This document shows, in pieces, positions 1 to 8,923 of a stretch of 64,000 nucleotides of DNA. The notes under the pieces are model-generated. The model did not search any database. It was not told the origin of the DNA and was given only the letters and a program-made list of their open reading frames with translations. The DNA comes from Tardiphaga sp052076105 (lineage in GTDB: Bacteria; Pseudomonadota; Alphaproteobacteria; Rhizobiales; Xanthobacteraceae). The stretch's first letter is position 1. The number at the start of each line of letters is the position of its first letter. The DNA lies in NCBI RefSeq assembly GCF_052076105.1, contig NZ_CP197245.1, positions 3,968,001-4,032,000 on the forward strand, in the 5' to 3' direction. A program made the position numbers and the translations under genes.

Positions 1-133
1 AGATCGCGATCAGCAGGACATTGGCCATGATGCCGAATACCCGCAGCGGGATCATTGTGCGCATCGTGCAGGTCGCCACTACGAAGATGGTGGCGAAGGC
101 ACTGCCGGCGTGATGGAGATAGGACATATCCAT
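1..133 (-). CDS. N-terminal part of a membrane protein (partial)
   Basis: An open frame runs from an ATG at 133 down to the window edge, giving about 44 residues that begin MDMSYLHHAGSAFATIFVV and continue with a second hydrophobic stretch (PLRVFGIMANVLLIAI). Two hydrophobic segments in the first 45 residues indicate an inner-membrane N terminus. The remainder lies outside the window, so I assign no function. The gene is divergent from the crotonase gene, and the 278 bp between them hold no other convincing gene. Confidence 0.55.
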   Translation of the reverse strand, partial: MDMSYLHHAGSAFATIFVVATCTMRTMIPLRVFGIMANVLLIAI

Positions 134-411
134 GGGAGCAAACCGGGTTTCCAGGAACGGCCGCAACGTCACCTGCCAACATGAAGGACGGATGACCGGG
201 CCTTTGCGTGTGCAATATAGCCCATCCGGTTAAAATAGCCCGTCTTGTAACCGCCCAAAATCACGGTCCGGTGCTCGGATTGACGTGCCATCCGGGTGCG
301 GGCACGGTCCCCCGCCGCCGGCGCGCGAGGCGCGCGCCTTTAGATTCGACGCGTTTTCTGAACGCGAACCGGACATCCACTTCGCTCGAAAACGCTATGG
401 AGAAGAACAAC

Positions 412-1218
412 ATGTCGGAAACGACGGAAACCGTATCTGACCAGTCCTCGCCACCCATTCTGACCATCGACGGCCCCCGCGCCACCATCCGCCTGAACCG
501 CCCCCAGAAGCTGAACCGGCTGTCCCAGCTCGACCTGGACACCCTGATGGAGCTGTTCGATCGCATAGAGGCGGATCGCGCCGTCCGGGTGCTGGTCCTG
601 ACCGGCACCGGCCGCGCCTTCAGCGCCGGCTTCGACCTCAACGCGATCTCCGAGCGGGCCGCCAGCACACCCAAGCCAGCGGCGGGGGGCTCCTCCGGAT
701 CGGCCTTCGAGGCCGTGGCCAACCGACTGGAGGACCTGGCGCTGCCGACCATCTGCCGGCTCAATGGCGGCATCTATGGTGGCTCCACCGACCTGGCGCT
801 GGCCTGCGATTTCCGGATCGGCATCGACACCTGCGAGATGTTCATGCCGGCCGCCCGGCTCGGCCTGCACTATTATAAAAGCGGCATCAAACGATATGTG
901 AGCCGGCTCGGCGTCGACAATGCCAAGCGGCTGTTTCTCACGGCACAGAAGATCGAGGCCAGCGAGATGCTGCGGATCGGGTATCTCACCGATGTCGTGC
1001 CGCCCGAAGCGTTGGATGAGGAAGTCGACAAACTCGCCACCATCCTGGCAGGCAATGCACCGCTCGCCATGCGCGGCATGAAGCAGGCCATCAACGAATT
1101 CGCCCGCGGGGAGCTGGACGAGGCTGCGGCCGACCAGCGCGCGCGGGACAGCATGCGCGGCGACGAGATCAAGGAAGGGACCAAGGCGTTTGCGGAGAAG
1201 CGGGCACCGAGGTTCTAG
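412..1218 (+). CDS. Enoyl-CoA hydratase/isomerase family protein (crotonase fold)
   Basis: A 268-residue crotonase-superfamily protein expected to act on an acyl-CoA thioester in the cytoplasm. The CoA-binding and oxyanion-hole segments are visible at about 71-76 (SAGFDL) and 118-128 (NGGIYGGSTDL). The two glutamates of classical enoyl-CoA hydratase are not evident: the GGGCELA motif is GGSTDLA, and the PEI motif is replaced by PAARLGLHYY near residue 150. Isomerase or another crotonase chemistry is therefore as likely as hydration. The frame is open from 208, but the ATG at 412 is preceded by GGAGA at 8 bp spacing and gives the family's usual length. The gene stands at the edge of the acyl-CoA catabolic locus, on the opposite strand to the dehydrogenases. 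Confidence 0.85.
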   Translation: MSETTETVSDQSSPPILTIDGPRATIRLNRPQKLNRLSQLDLDTLMELFDRIEADRAVRVLVLTGTGRAFSAGFDLNAISERAASTPKPAAGGSSGSAFEAVANRLEDLALPTICRLNGGIYGGSTDLALACDFRIGIDTCEMFMPAARLGLHYYKSGIKRYVSRLGVDNAKRLFLTAQKIEASEMLRIGYLTDVVPPEALDEEVDKLATILAGNAPLAMRGMKQAINEFARGELDEAAADQRARDSMRGDEIKEGTKAFAEKRAPRF

Positions 1219-1226
1219 AAATGCTT

Positions 1227-1382
1227 GTCATTCCGGGATGAGCTGCAGACGGCGTAGCCGGCGAAAGCTCAGACCCGGAATCTCGAAGTGCTCAGCCATG
1301 CCGGGATTCCCCACCACTCCGATTGGAGTGGCTGAGGTTCGCCCGCATGCGACTTCGTCGCATTCCAGCGCCCCGGAATGAC
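1227..1382. repeat. Imperfect inverted-repeat intergenic element
   Basis: The element starts GTCATTCCGGG and ends CCCCGGAATGAC, so its ends are complementary, with further internal inverted segments. It fills the gap between two convergent genes and resembles the dispersed palindromic elements seen between genes in Bradyrhizobium relatives. It may act as a transcript end or mRNA-stability hairpin. Confidence 0.6.
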
Positions 1383-1390
1383 AGTCAAGA

Positions 1391-2068
1391 TCACTCCACA
1401 AACGTCGCCACATCTCCAAGCCCTGCCCGGCTCGTCCGGTAGCTGTTCACCTTGTGCTCGCGGTCCGGATAACCGAACGAGATACCGCAGACGACGCGGC
1501 GGTCGTCGCTCATGCCGAAATGCTGGCGCACCACAGCCGAGTGAAACGCCAACGCCGCCTGTGGCACGGTCGCAAGGCCGAGCGCCTGCGCCGCCAGCAT
1601 GAAATTGTTCACATAGCCTCCGCAGTCCACAGCGCCATAGACACCGAGTGCTTCATCCGACGTAATGATCGCCACATGCGGCGCGCCGAAGAAGTTGAAG
1701 TTCTGCAGAGCCTGCTCGGCATAGGCCGTCTTGTCGCCGCGTGCGATCCCCAGCGTGTTGTAGAGCTGGAAGCCGCTTTCACGGCGACGATCCAGATAGA
1801 CGCCGCGATATTCGCGCGGGAACGGGAAGTCACCGGAATTCGGCGTGCCCGCCGCCGCCACGGGATAGAGCACGTCGCGAAACTTCTTGGTGGCTTCACC
1901 TGACGTAATCGTCACCTGCCACGGCTGGCTGTTGCACCATGACGCTGTCTTCTGCGCGGCATTGAGAATGCGGTCGATGATGGCGCGCGGCACCTGCTCG
2001 GTCTTGTAGGCGCGACAGGAGTGGCGGTCGCCGAGCAGGGTTTCGAGAGTCGAGATGGAGTCGATCAT
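1391..2068 (-). CDS. Nitroreductase family FMN oxidoreductase
   Basis: A 225-residue protein of the nitroreductase/FMN-reductase fold. The N-terminal RHSCRAYKTEQV segment matches the family's FMN-phosphate-binding RRSxRxF region, and a WCNSQPWQV segment follows near residue 50. Such enzymes are homodimeric, FMN-dependent and use NAD(P)H to reduce nitro, quinone or enone compounds; the natural substrate here cannot be told. The frame could start 12 codons earlier, but ATG at 2068 fits the family length. It lies downstream of, and in the same orientation as, the acyl-CoA dehydrogenase group, separated by a 120-bp palindromic repeat, so co-transcription is uncertain. Confidence 0.85.
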   Translation of the reverse strand: MIDSISTLETLLGDRHSCRAYKTEQVPRAIIDRILNAAQKTASWCNSQPWQVTITSGEATKKFRDVLYPVAAAGTPNSGDFPFPREYRGVYLDRRRESGFQLYNTLGIARGDKTAYAEQALQNFNFFGAPHVAIITSDEALGVYGAVDCGGYVNNFMLAAQALGLATVPQAALAFHSAVVRQHFGMSDDRRVVCGISFGYPDREHKVNSYRTSRAGLGDVATFVE

Positions 2069-2087
2069 GAGGTTTCGAACTTTCTTA

Positions 2088-2208
2088 TCCCGGACGCGGT
2101 GCACCGCCCTTGCGTTGCGCCCCAGAGCCGGGACCGTTGCGGGCTCCGTCGTTTCGGGCGGTCCCGGTTCTGCGAAGCAGCGTTACACGCTGCATCGCGC
2201 CCGGGACA
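2088..2208. repeat. Long imperfect inverted repeat
   Basis: Two arms of roughly 48 bp are inverted copies of each other: the left begins TCCCGGACGCGGTGCA and the right ends CGCGCCCGGGAC. The inner ends read AGCCGGGACCG and CGGTCCCGGT. It sits between the start of the nitroreductase gene and the end of the first acyl-CoA dehydrogenase gene. I take it as a dispersed intergenic element that could fold into a cruciform or hairpin. Confidence 0.65.
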
Positions 2209-2214
2209 CCGTTA

Positions 2215-3456
2215 CTACCGTCCCTTGGTCGGGACCTTATTGAATGGCACGTCCTTGTCGACGCGGATGTCACCCGGCAGGCCGAGCACGCGCTCGGCGA
2301 TGATGTTGCGCAGAATCTCGTCGGTGCCGCCAGCGATACGCATCGAGGGCGAGCCGAGGATGGTCGCCTGGAATTCGCCGGCAGCTTCGGCATCGGCACC
2401 GACCAACGCGCCCGAGGCACCCTGCAGATCGGCCGCGAACATCGCGATGTCCTGCATCATCATGCCCGAGACCAGCTTGCCAATGGAGTTCTCCGGGCCC
2501 GGACGCTCACCCTTCGACAGCGCCGAGATCGAGCGATAGCTGGTGTATTTCAGGCCGGAATTCTTCACCGCCCAACCCGCCAGCTTCGAACGTACATTGG
2601 GATCATCGATGGCGAAGCCGTCTTCGAGCATCAGGTTGCTGCAATACTCGAACAGCTCCGGAAAGCCCGTCGCGACGCGCGAGCCGATCGACATGCGCTC
2701 GTTCATCAGCGTGGTCAGCGATACGTTCCAGCCATCACCAACGGCGCCGAGCCGCTGGCTATCCGGAATCCGCACATTGGTGAAGAACACCTCGTTGAAT
2801 TCCTGCATGCCATTGGCCTGTTTGATCGGCTTTACCTCGACACCAGGACTCTTCATGTCCAGGAAGAACATGGTCAGACCCTTATGTTTGGGCACATTCG
2901 GGTCGGTGCGGGTGATCAGGATGCCATAATCCGAGTAATGCGCGCCGGAGGTCCAGATCTTCTGGCCGTTGACGATCCAGCCGTCACCATCCTTCTCCGC
3001 GCGGGTACGAAGGCCAGCGACGTCGGAACCACCGGCGGGCTCGGAGAACAACTGGCACCAGACCTTCTCGCCGGAGGCCAGCGGCGGCAGATATTTGCGC
3101 TTCTGATCTTCGGACGCATAGGCCATCACGGTGGGACCGCACATGCCTTGCCCGATGGCGAAAGGCCGCGCGAGCTTGTCATAGACGCCCTCTTCCTGCT
3201 GCCAGATCACGCGCTCGATCGGCGTCGAGCCGCGGCCGCCATATTCCTTTGGCCAATGCAGACAGGCCCAGCCCGCGTCGGCCTTCTTTTTCTGCCAGGC
3301 CTTGGCGACATCGAGCATGGCGTCGCGTTTTTCGCTGGCGCGCTTGGCCGACGGCTTGTTTAGCTCGGCTTCCAGATGCTTGGGCGCATTGGCATCGATC
3401 CACTTGCGCGCAATAGCGCGGAATTCGGCTTCCTGCGGCGTGTCATCGAAATTCAT
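2215..3456 (-). CDS. Acyl-CoA dehydrogenase, copy A
   Basis: A 413-residue flavin-dependent acyl-CoA dehydrogenase that introduces a trans-2 double bond into an acyl-CoA. Visible features are the N-terminal helical domain with WPKEYGGRG near residue 70, the FAD/substrate core (GQKIWTSGAHYSDYGILITR) and the C-terminal signature GGTDEILRNIIAERVLGLPG. It belongs to the roughly 400-residue type that often pairs with a shorter, less conserved dehydrogenase, as here with the 375-residue protein upstream. Its protein is about 85% identical by eye to the adjacent copy B, so the two arose by tandem duplication. Expected partners are the ligase, hydratase and short-chain dehydrogenase encoded upstream on the same strand. 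Confidence 0.93.
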   Translation of the reverse strand: MNFDDTPQEAEFRAIARKWIDANAPKHLEAELNKPSAKRASEKRDAMLDVAKAWQKKKADAGWACLHWPKEYGGRGSTPIERVIWQQEEGVYDKLARPFAIGQGMCGPTVMAYASEDQKRKYLPPLASGEKVWCQLFSEPAGGSDVAGLRTRAEKDGDGWIVNGQKIWTSGAHYSDYGILITRTDPNVPKHKGLTMFFLDMKSPGVEVKPIKQANGMQEFNEVFFTNVRIPDSQRLGAVGDGWNVSLTTLMNERMSIGSRVATGFPELFEYCSNLMLEDGFAIDDPNVRSKLAGWAVKNSGLKYTSYRSISALSKGERPGPENSIGKLVSGMMMQDIAMFAADLQGASGALVGADAEAAGEFQATILGSPSMRIAGGTDEILRNIIAERVLGLPGDIRVDKDVPFNKVPTKGR

Positions 3457-3518
3457 GGCAGTCGTCCTCTACGAAAAGAAAAACTGCGACCAGGGCAGCG
3501 AGCCACCCTGGCCGCCAG

Positions 3519-4763
3519 TTATCGTCCCTTGGTCGGGATCTTGTTGAATGGCACGTCCTTGTCGACGCGGATGTCGCCCGGCAGGCCGAGCACGCGCTCG
3601 GCGATGATGTTGCGCAGTATCTCATCGGTGCCGCCCTCGACGCGCGTCGCGGGCGAGCGCAGCAGCATCGCCTGGAACTTGCCGGCGACCTCCGCATCCT
3701 CCGGCCCGTTGAGCACACCGGCCGCCCCCTGCAGATCAAGTGCATAGGTCGCCACATCCTGCAACATGGCGCCGGCAACCAGCTTGCCGATGGAGTTTTC
3801 CGGGCCCGGCCGCTCGCCGCGCGACAGCGCAGAGATCGAACGGAACGCGGTGTAGCGGAGACCCGAGGCACGCACCGCCCAATTGGCGAGCTTGGAGCGC
3901 ACCGCGGGATCGTCGATCGCCGGACCGTCGTCCAACATCAGGCTGTTGCAGAACTCGAGCAACTCCGGAAAGCCCGTGGCGACATTGGCGCCGATCGCCA
4001 TGCGCTCGTTCATCAGCGTGGTCAGCGAGACGTTCCAGCCATCACCGACGGCACCGAGCCGCTGCGAGTCCGGGATGCGGACGTCGGTAAAATAAACCTC
4101 GTTGAACTCGGCCTGGCCATTGGCCTGCTTGATCGGCTTCACCTCGACGCCCTGGCTCTTCATGTCCAGGAAGAACATGGTAAGGCCCTTGTGCTTCGGC
4201 ACGGTCGGGTCGGTGCGGGTGATCAGGATGCCGTAATCCGAATAGTGCGCGCCCGACGTCCAGATCTTCTGACCGTTGATGACCCAGTCATCGCCGTCCT
4301 TTTCCGCGCGGGTGCGGAGGCCAGCAACGTCCGAGCCGCCAGCAGGTTCAGAGAACAACTGGCACCAGATCTTTTCGCCGGAGGCCAGCGGCGGCAGATA
4401 CTGCCGCTTACGTTCTTCCTGCGCATAGGCCATCATGGTCGGGCCGCACATGCCGTGGCCGATGATGAACAGCGCACCGAGCTTGCCAAACACGCCCTCT
4501 TCCTGTTGCCAGATCACCCGCTCGATTGGCGACGCACCGCGGCCGCCATACTCTTTCGGCCAGTGCGGCACGGCCCAGCCGGCATCGGCTTTCTTCTTCT
4601 GCCAGGCCTTCGCGACTTCCAGAATATTCGCGCTCTTGAGCTGGATGCGGCCAAGCGCGGCCTTCTTCAGCTCGTCCTCATATTGCCGGGGTGCATTCGC
4701 CGCGATCCATTCGCGCGCCTTGGCACGGAATTCAGCCTCTTGAGGCGTGTCATCGAAATTCAT
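3519..4763 (-). CDS. Acyl-CoA dehydrogenase, copy B
   Basis: A 414-residue acyl-CoA dehydrogenase, a tandem paralogue of the next gene downstream (62 bp apart). It has the same start (MNFDDTPQEAEFRAKAREWI), the same GQKIWTSGAHYSDYGILITR core and the same GGTDEILRNIIAERVLG end. Differences concentrate in the segment around residues 35-50 and in the loop near 290-350, where substrate-pocket changes could lie. It is 13 bp downstream of the smaller dehydrogenase gene, so the three are probably one transcript. Whether the two copies differ in chain length or ring substrate cannot be told from sequence alone. Confidence 0.93.
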   Translation of the reverse strand: MNFDDTPQEAEFRAKAREWIAANAPRQYEDELKKAALGRIQLKSANILEVAKAWQKKKADAGWAVPHWPKEYGGRGASPIERVIWQQEEGVFGKLGALFIIGHGMCGPTMMAYAQEERKRQYLPPLASGEKIWCQLFSEPAGGSDVAGLRTRAEKDGDDWVINGQKIWTSGAHYSDYGILITRTDPTVPKHKGLTMFFLDMKSQGVEVKPIKQANGQAEFNEVYFTDVRIPDSQRLGAVGDGWNVSLTTLMNERMAIGANVATGFPELLEFCNSLMLDDGPAIDDPAVRSKLANWAVRASGLRYTAFRSISALSRGERPGPENSIGKLVAGAMLQDVATYALDLQGAAGVLNGPEDAEVAGKFQAMLLRSPATRVEGGTDEILRNIIAERVLGLPGDIRVDKDVPFNKIPTKGR

Positions 4764-4776
4764 CTTCGATAGATCC

Positions 4777-5904
4777 TTAGGCCGCGTTCTTCTGGTGCAT
4801 GCGCTCGATCAACTGGTCTTCCCAATAGGACAACGAGCCAAGCCCGACCGCCAGTGCATTGGAGCGGCGATAGTAGAGGTGGCAATCGAACTCCCAGGTG
4901 AAACCCATGCCGCCATGGACCTGGATGTTGTTCTTCGAGCAGTGCTGAAACGCCTGCGTGGCGCTGATGCGCGCAGCAGCCGCGGCTTCCGGCAGTTCCG
5001 ACGCATTGGTTGAGAGCGCCCACGCTCCGTAGTAGCAATTCGAGCGTGCCAGCGTTGCCGAGACATACATGTCGGCAAGCATGTGCTTCACGGCCTGGAA
5101 CGAGCCGATCTGGCGACCGAAGGCGATACGGTCGAGCGCGTAGTCACGGCCCATTTCCAGCGCGCGATCGGAGCCGCCGACCTGTTCGAATCCGATCAGC
5201 ACGGCGGCACGGTCGAGCACCTGGCTGAGGATGCTCCAGCCCTCATTGGCAGCACCGAGCGGCTCGGCCTTGACGTTCTTGAACGAGATCTCGGCCTGAT
5301 TGCGCGACGGATCGATGGAGGTCAGCGCCTTGGCCTCGACGCCTTCGCTGGTGAGGTCGACCAGGAACAGCGCGATGTCGCTATCGCGGCCGGTCGAGCC
5401 AGTGCGTGCCGCAACGATCGCGAAGTCAGCGATTGCGCCATCAGCCACCGGCTTCTTGGTGCCGTTGAGCACGCCGTTAGTCGCGGTGAGCTTGATCGCC
5501 TTTGGCGACGGATTTCCGGAGCCTTCGAACAGCGCCAGCGTGCCGATCGCATTGCCCTGCGCGATCGCCGGCAACCATTTCTGCTTCTGCGCATCGGAGC
5601 CTGCGAGCAGCAGCGCTTCAGCGGCGAGATAAACCGTGGACGAGAACGGCACCGGCGCCAGCGCGCGGCCCATTTCCTCGGCGATCACGCAGAGTTCGAG
5701 ATGTCCCGCGCCCGAGCCGCCAAAGGTTTCCGGGATGGCGACGCCGAGAAAACCCATGTCGGCGAGGCCCTTCCAGAGCTCTCGATCATAGGGCGCCTTG
5801 CCGTCGATCACGGCGCGCACCGCCTTTGGCGGACATTTCTCAGTGAGAAAACGCCGGGCCTCGTCGCGCAGCTGCTTCTGGTCGTCGGAGAAATCGAAGT
5901 TCAT
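4777..5904 (-). CDS. Acyl-CoA dehydrogenase, small type
   Basis: A 375-residue acyl-CoA dehydrogenase family protein beginning MNFDFSDDQKQLRDEARRF. It is shorter and more divergent than the two downstream copies. It keeps GFLGVAIPETFGGSGAGHLEL in the N-terminal domain and IQVHGGMGFTWEFDCHLYYRR at the C-terminal cofactor/active-site region. Such divergent partners occur beside a larger subunit in dicarboxylate and aromatic-acid clusters (for example PimD with PimC in Rhodopseudomonas), possibly as heteromers. The frame is open up to 6120, but the ATG at 5904 clears the upstream ligase gene and fits the family. Confidence 0.9.
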   Translation of the reverse strand: MNFDFSDDQKQLRDEARRFLTEKCPPKAVRAVIDGKAPYDRELWKGLADMGFLGVAIPETFGGSGAGHLELCVIAEEMGRALAPVPFSSTVYLAAEALLLAGSDAQKQKWLPAIAQGNAIGTLALFEGSGNPSPKAIKLTATNGVLNGTKKPVADGAIADFAIVAARTGSTGRDSDIALFLVDLTSEGVEAKALTSIDPSRNQAEISFKNVKAEPLGAANEGWSILSQVLDRAAVLIGFEQVGGSDRALEMGRDYALDRIAFGRQIGSFQAVKHMLADMYVSATLARSNCYYGAWALSTNASELPEAAAAARISATQAFQHCSKNNIQVHGGMGFTWEFDCHLYYRRSNALAVGLGSLSYWEDQLIERMHQKNAA

Positions 5905-5935
5905 GGCGGTATACTCTGTTCTGATCGATGAAAGT

Positions 5936-7810
5936 CTAGTTGAGGATGATGACGTCTTCGCCGGGATGTTCGGCATAGAGCTGAGCGACCATTGTCGCGC
6001 GGCGCTCAAGGCCGGCGCGCTGGTTGATGTAGCCCTTGTCGGTGAGTTCGTTGCCGTCGATGGAGGGCGGCTCCACCAGGAACATCGCGCGCGCGATGCG
6101 CCGGCTGCTGGCGCCCTCACATGAAGCGTTGTGCGTCTGCAGGCCGTCTTTCAGACAGGCCAGCACTTTCGGATGTTTGACGACGTCGGCAAAGCTCGCT
6201 TCAGGCTCGCCAATCAGGATCCGACAGGCCGGGAGATTGGGCCAGACGAGCGCCCCGATATAGGGCCGATCCTGTCCGGTGATCAGCGCGTCCTGCACCA
6301 CCGGCGACGCCGCCGCGATGACGTCGGTGCGCAGCGAGCCGACATGCACGAAGGTCCCCGTAGTGAGCTTGAAGTCTTCCACCACGCGGCCGGAGAAGAT
6401 CAGGCCCTTGACTGGATCATTGTCATCAACGAACACGCCGGCATCGCCGATCTTGTAGAAGCCCTCCTCGTCAAAGGCAGCCTTGGTCAGGTCCGGCTGA
6501 CGATAGTAGCCCGGCATCACATTGACGCCGCGCAGGCGCAATTCGTATTTCGAATCCACCGGCACCATCTTCAACTCGACGCCAGGAAACGGCAGACCGA
6601 TCAAACCGACGCGCTCGGTGTCCCAGTAGGTACCGGTCGAGGTCGGCGACGTCTCGGTGCAGCCCCAGCCAGTATAGAACACGATGCGTTCACCGGTGGC
6701 GCGCACCGCCAGTGCCTGCATGCGGTCATAGAGATCGTCAGGGAGACGCGCGCCGCCATAGGCCATCAGATTCAGGTTCTTGAAGAACGAGCGCGCCAGC
6801 GCGTCGTCCTTCTCCATCGCGCTGGCGATCGCCGCATAGCCGGCCGGCACATTGGCGTAGTAGGTCGGCGAGATTTCGCGCAGATTGCGCAGCGTCTCGT
6901 CGATCATGCCCGGCATCGGGCGGCCATCGTCGATATAGAGTGTTCCGCCATCGATCAACAGTGGGTTGAACAGCGCGTTACCGCCCATGGTGTGGTTCCA
7001 CGGCATCCAGTCGAGATAGACCGGCGGCTGCGCATTGGGATCGCGCGGCCGCGTCTGCATCATCATCGCGGCATTCGCCGTCATCATCCGCTGCGTATTG
7101 ATGACCGCCTTGGGCATGCCGGTAGAGCCCGAAGTGAACAGCAGCTTGCCGACTGTATCAGGCGTGATCTGCGCAAGTGATGCCTCGACCGCCGGCGTAA
7201 CCTTGGTAGCAACCATGTCGGCATAGGCGGTGCTGGTGATCCCCGCCGGTGGGCGCGCCACATGGATGATCTGGATGCCGGTAAGATCGAGCGCATCCAG
7301 CGCCTTCTGGAAAGAAGGCCCATCCTGCACCATGACGGCAACGGGCTTTACGAGATCGAACAGATATTTGAGTTTGGCGTGATCCTGGCTCATCAGCGAA
7401 TAGGCCGGCGACACCGGCGCTGCCGGATGCCGCGCCTGCATCGCCGCCATGGTCATCAGCGCATGCTCAATGGAATTACCCGATAGGATCGCAACCGGTC
7501 CATCGGCCGCGAGCTTCATGTTCAGCAGCGCCTGGGTCAGCGCATCGGCGGCCTGCTTCGCCTTGCCATAGCTGAGCCGGCGCCACTGCCGGTCATCGCC
7601 GGCGCGCTGGGCCAGCCAGGTGTGATCGGGACGCTTTTTGGCCCATTTCGCCAGCGAGGCCGCAAGATGCGTCTCATAGGCCATCAGCGGAACGCGCGAC
7701 TTCAGGACAACGACGCCATCGGAACGACGCTCGACATCAATGTCACGCTCCATCCAGCGGATCTTGCGGAAGGCCGGCTTTGTCAGCACCGTGGCAGCCT
7801 GCGCGTTCAT
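5936..7810 (-). CDS. Feruloyl-CoA synthase-like acyl-CoA ligase
   Basis: A 624-residue ANL-superfamily ligase that would activate a carboxylic acid to its CoA thioester with ATP. The phosphate-binding loop LLFTSGSTGMPKAV lies at about 223-236, and GWGCTETSP and the hinge-region GLIFSGRVVEDFKL follow. Length and the start RKIRWMERDIDVERRSDGV are typical of proteins annotated as feruloyl-CoA synthase, which are longer than ordinary FadD ligases. It heads the run of three acyl-CoA dehydrogenases, so its product may be reduced and oxidised by a beta-oxidation route rather than by hydratase/aldolase cleavage. Substrate assignment to ferulate or p-coumarate is family-based inference. Confidence 0.85.
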   Translation of the reverse strand: MNAQAATVLTKPAFRKIRWMERDIDVERRSDGVVVLKSRVPLMAYETHLAASLAKWAKKRPDHTWLAQRAGDDRQWRRLSYGKAKQAADALTQALLNMKLAADGPVAILSGNSIEHALMTMAAMQARHPAAPVSPAYSLMSQDHAKLKYLFDLVKPVAVMVQDGPSFQKALDALDLTGIQIIHVARPPAGITSTAYADMVATKVTPAVEASLAQITPDTVGKLLFTSGSTGMPKAVINTQRMMTANAAMMMQTRPRDPNAQPPVYLDWMPWNHTMGGNALFNPLLIDGGTLYIDDGRPMPGMIDETLRNLREISPTYYANVPAGYAAIASAMEKDDALARSFFKNLNLMAYGGARLPDDLYDRMQALAVRATGERIVFYTGWGCTETSPTSTGTYWDTERVGLIGLPFPGVELKMVPVDSKYELRLRGVNVMPGYYRQPDLTKAAFDEEGFYKIGDAGVFVDDNDPVKGLIFSGRVVEDFKLTTGTFVHVGSLRTDVIAAASPVVQDALITGQDRPYIGALVWPNLPACRILIGEPEASFADVVKHPKVLACLKDGLQTHNASCEGASSRRIARAMFLVEPPSIDGNELTDKGYINQRAGLERRATMVAQLYAEHPGEDVIILN

Positions 7811-7887
7811 CTCAATCCTCCCAAACGTTTTTCCCCGAACCGCGGTCTCATTGGCCGGACCTCGTGTTCGTCATGTTGCACCACGCG

Positions 7888-8694
7888 TCATCGCGTGACG
7901 TAAACCGGCTTCCGCTTCTCGATGAAGGCACGGATACCTTCCTCGAAATCTTCCGAGCGGCTGCATAGCACCTGGTTGCGATCTTCCATCGCGATCACGG
8001 CCTCGATGGAACCGGCGTCGACGGACATGTTGATACATTCCTTCGACAGCCGAAGCCCAACCGGCGATGCCGTCATCATCGCATCCACATAGGGCACGGC
8101 TGCGGCTTCAAGCTGGCCGTCCTCAACCACTTCCGATACCAGACCGACGGCAAGCGCACGATCGGCGTAGATAAAGCGACCGGTGAGGATCAGTTCGGAT
8201 GCAACAGAGACGCCGACGAGACGCGGCAGGAAATAACTGGAACCGATATCGCAGCCGCCGAGGCCAAGCTTGATAAAGGCGCAGTTCATCCGCGCCGACT
8301 TCGCGGCGATGCGGATATCGGCGGCGAGCGCCAGCGCGAAGCCTCCGCCGGCAGCCGCGCCCTGCACCAGCGCCACGATCGGCTGCGGGCAACGGCGCAT
8401 CAGCATCACGATATCGGCGATGCGGCGTTGGGAATCCAGCGACTCGGTGACGGAGCGCGGGGTATTCTGGCCGGCGCGCGAAGCCATTGCATGTTTGAGA
8501 TCGAGCCCGGCGCAAAAATTGGCGCCGGCGCCTTTGAGAACGACGACGCGCGTCTTGCGGTTACGCTGCAGGCTTTCGAAGTAATCGTTAAGCGCGTCGA
8601 TCAGCGCAGGATCGAGGGCGTTGAGGCTCTCCGGACGATTGAGCGTCACCCGGTCGATGCCGTCGTCGTGTTCGATCAGCAGCGGCTCAGCCAC
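7888..8694 (-). CDS. Enoyl-CoA hydratase/isomerase family protein
   Basis: A 268-residue crotonase-fold enzyme with oxyanion-hole segments FCAGLDL (60-66) and GAAAGGGFALALAADIRI (112-129). The first catalytic glutamate of hydratases (GGGCELA) is Ala here (GGGFALA) and the second is not conserved. An aspartate in GGCDIGSSYFLP (D149) sits where dienoyl-CoA isomerases and related enzymes carry their catalytic Asp. I therefore call family only. The start is GTG at 8694, with AGGGAG upstream at suitable distance. It lies 77 bp upstream of the ligase gene on the same strand and is probably in the same operon. Confidence 0.88.
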   Translation of the reverse strand: MAEPLLIEHDDGIDRVTLNRPESLNALDPALIDALNDYFESLQRNRKTRVVVLKGAGANFCAGLDLKHAMASRAGQNTPRSVTESLDSQRRIADIVMLMRRCPQPIVALVQGAAAGGGFALALAADIRIAAKSARMNCAFIKLGLGGCDIGSSYFLPRLVGVSVASELILTGRFIYADRALAVGLVSEVVEDGQLEAAAVPYVDAMMTASPVGLRLSKECINMSVDAGSIEAVIAMEDRNQVLCSRSEDFEEGIRAFIEKRKPVYVTR

Positions 8695-8742
8695 GTGTTA
8701 CTCCCTACTCATTATTTGCGCATTCGAGGCGCTTATCGCAGC

Positions 8743-8913
8743 GCCCTCTCCCCTTGTAGGAGAGGGCAGCACAGGAGTCGGAAACAAACTCGGTTGGGAG
8801 AGGGGTAGCCACAAACAACAACGGTTGTGGCTACCCCTCTCCCGTCTGCGCGCCTGCGGCGCGCATCAGACCCTCTCCCGCGGCGCGCAGCTGCGCCGCG
8901 CTTGGGAGAGAGG
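8743..8913. repeat. CTCTCCC-rich repeat with a perfect 19-bp inverted repeat
   Basis: The gap between the crotonase and short-chain dehydrogenase genes contains several CCCTCTCCC/GGGAGAGGG segments. At 8796-8814 and 8825-8843 there is a perfect 19-nt inverted repeat (GGGAGAGGGGTAGCCACAA) with a 10-nt loop. Flanking GC-rich hairpins (GCGCGCCTGCGGCGCGC, GGCGCGCAGCTGCGCCGC) extend the structure. It should form a strong hairpin in the transcript and may reduce readthrough inside the operon. Confidence 0.7.
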
Positions 8914-8923
8914 AAGACAAATA

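Noticed and set aside
2110..3363. A 417-codon open frame opposite the first acyl-CoA dehydrogenase
   Set aside because: A shadow frame of the strongly supported minus-strand gene; the product is Arg/His/Gly-rich without motifs.
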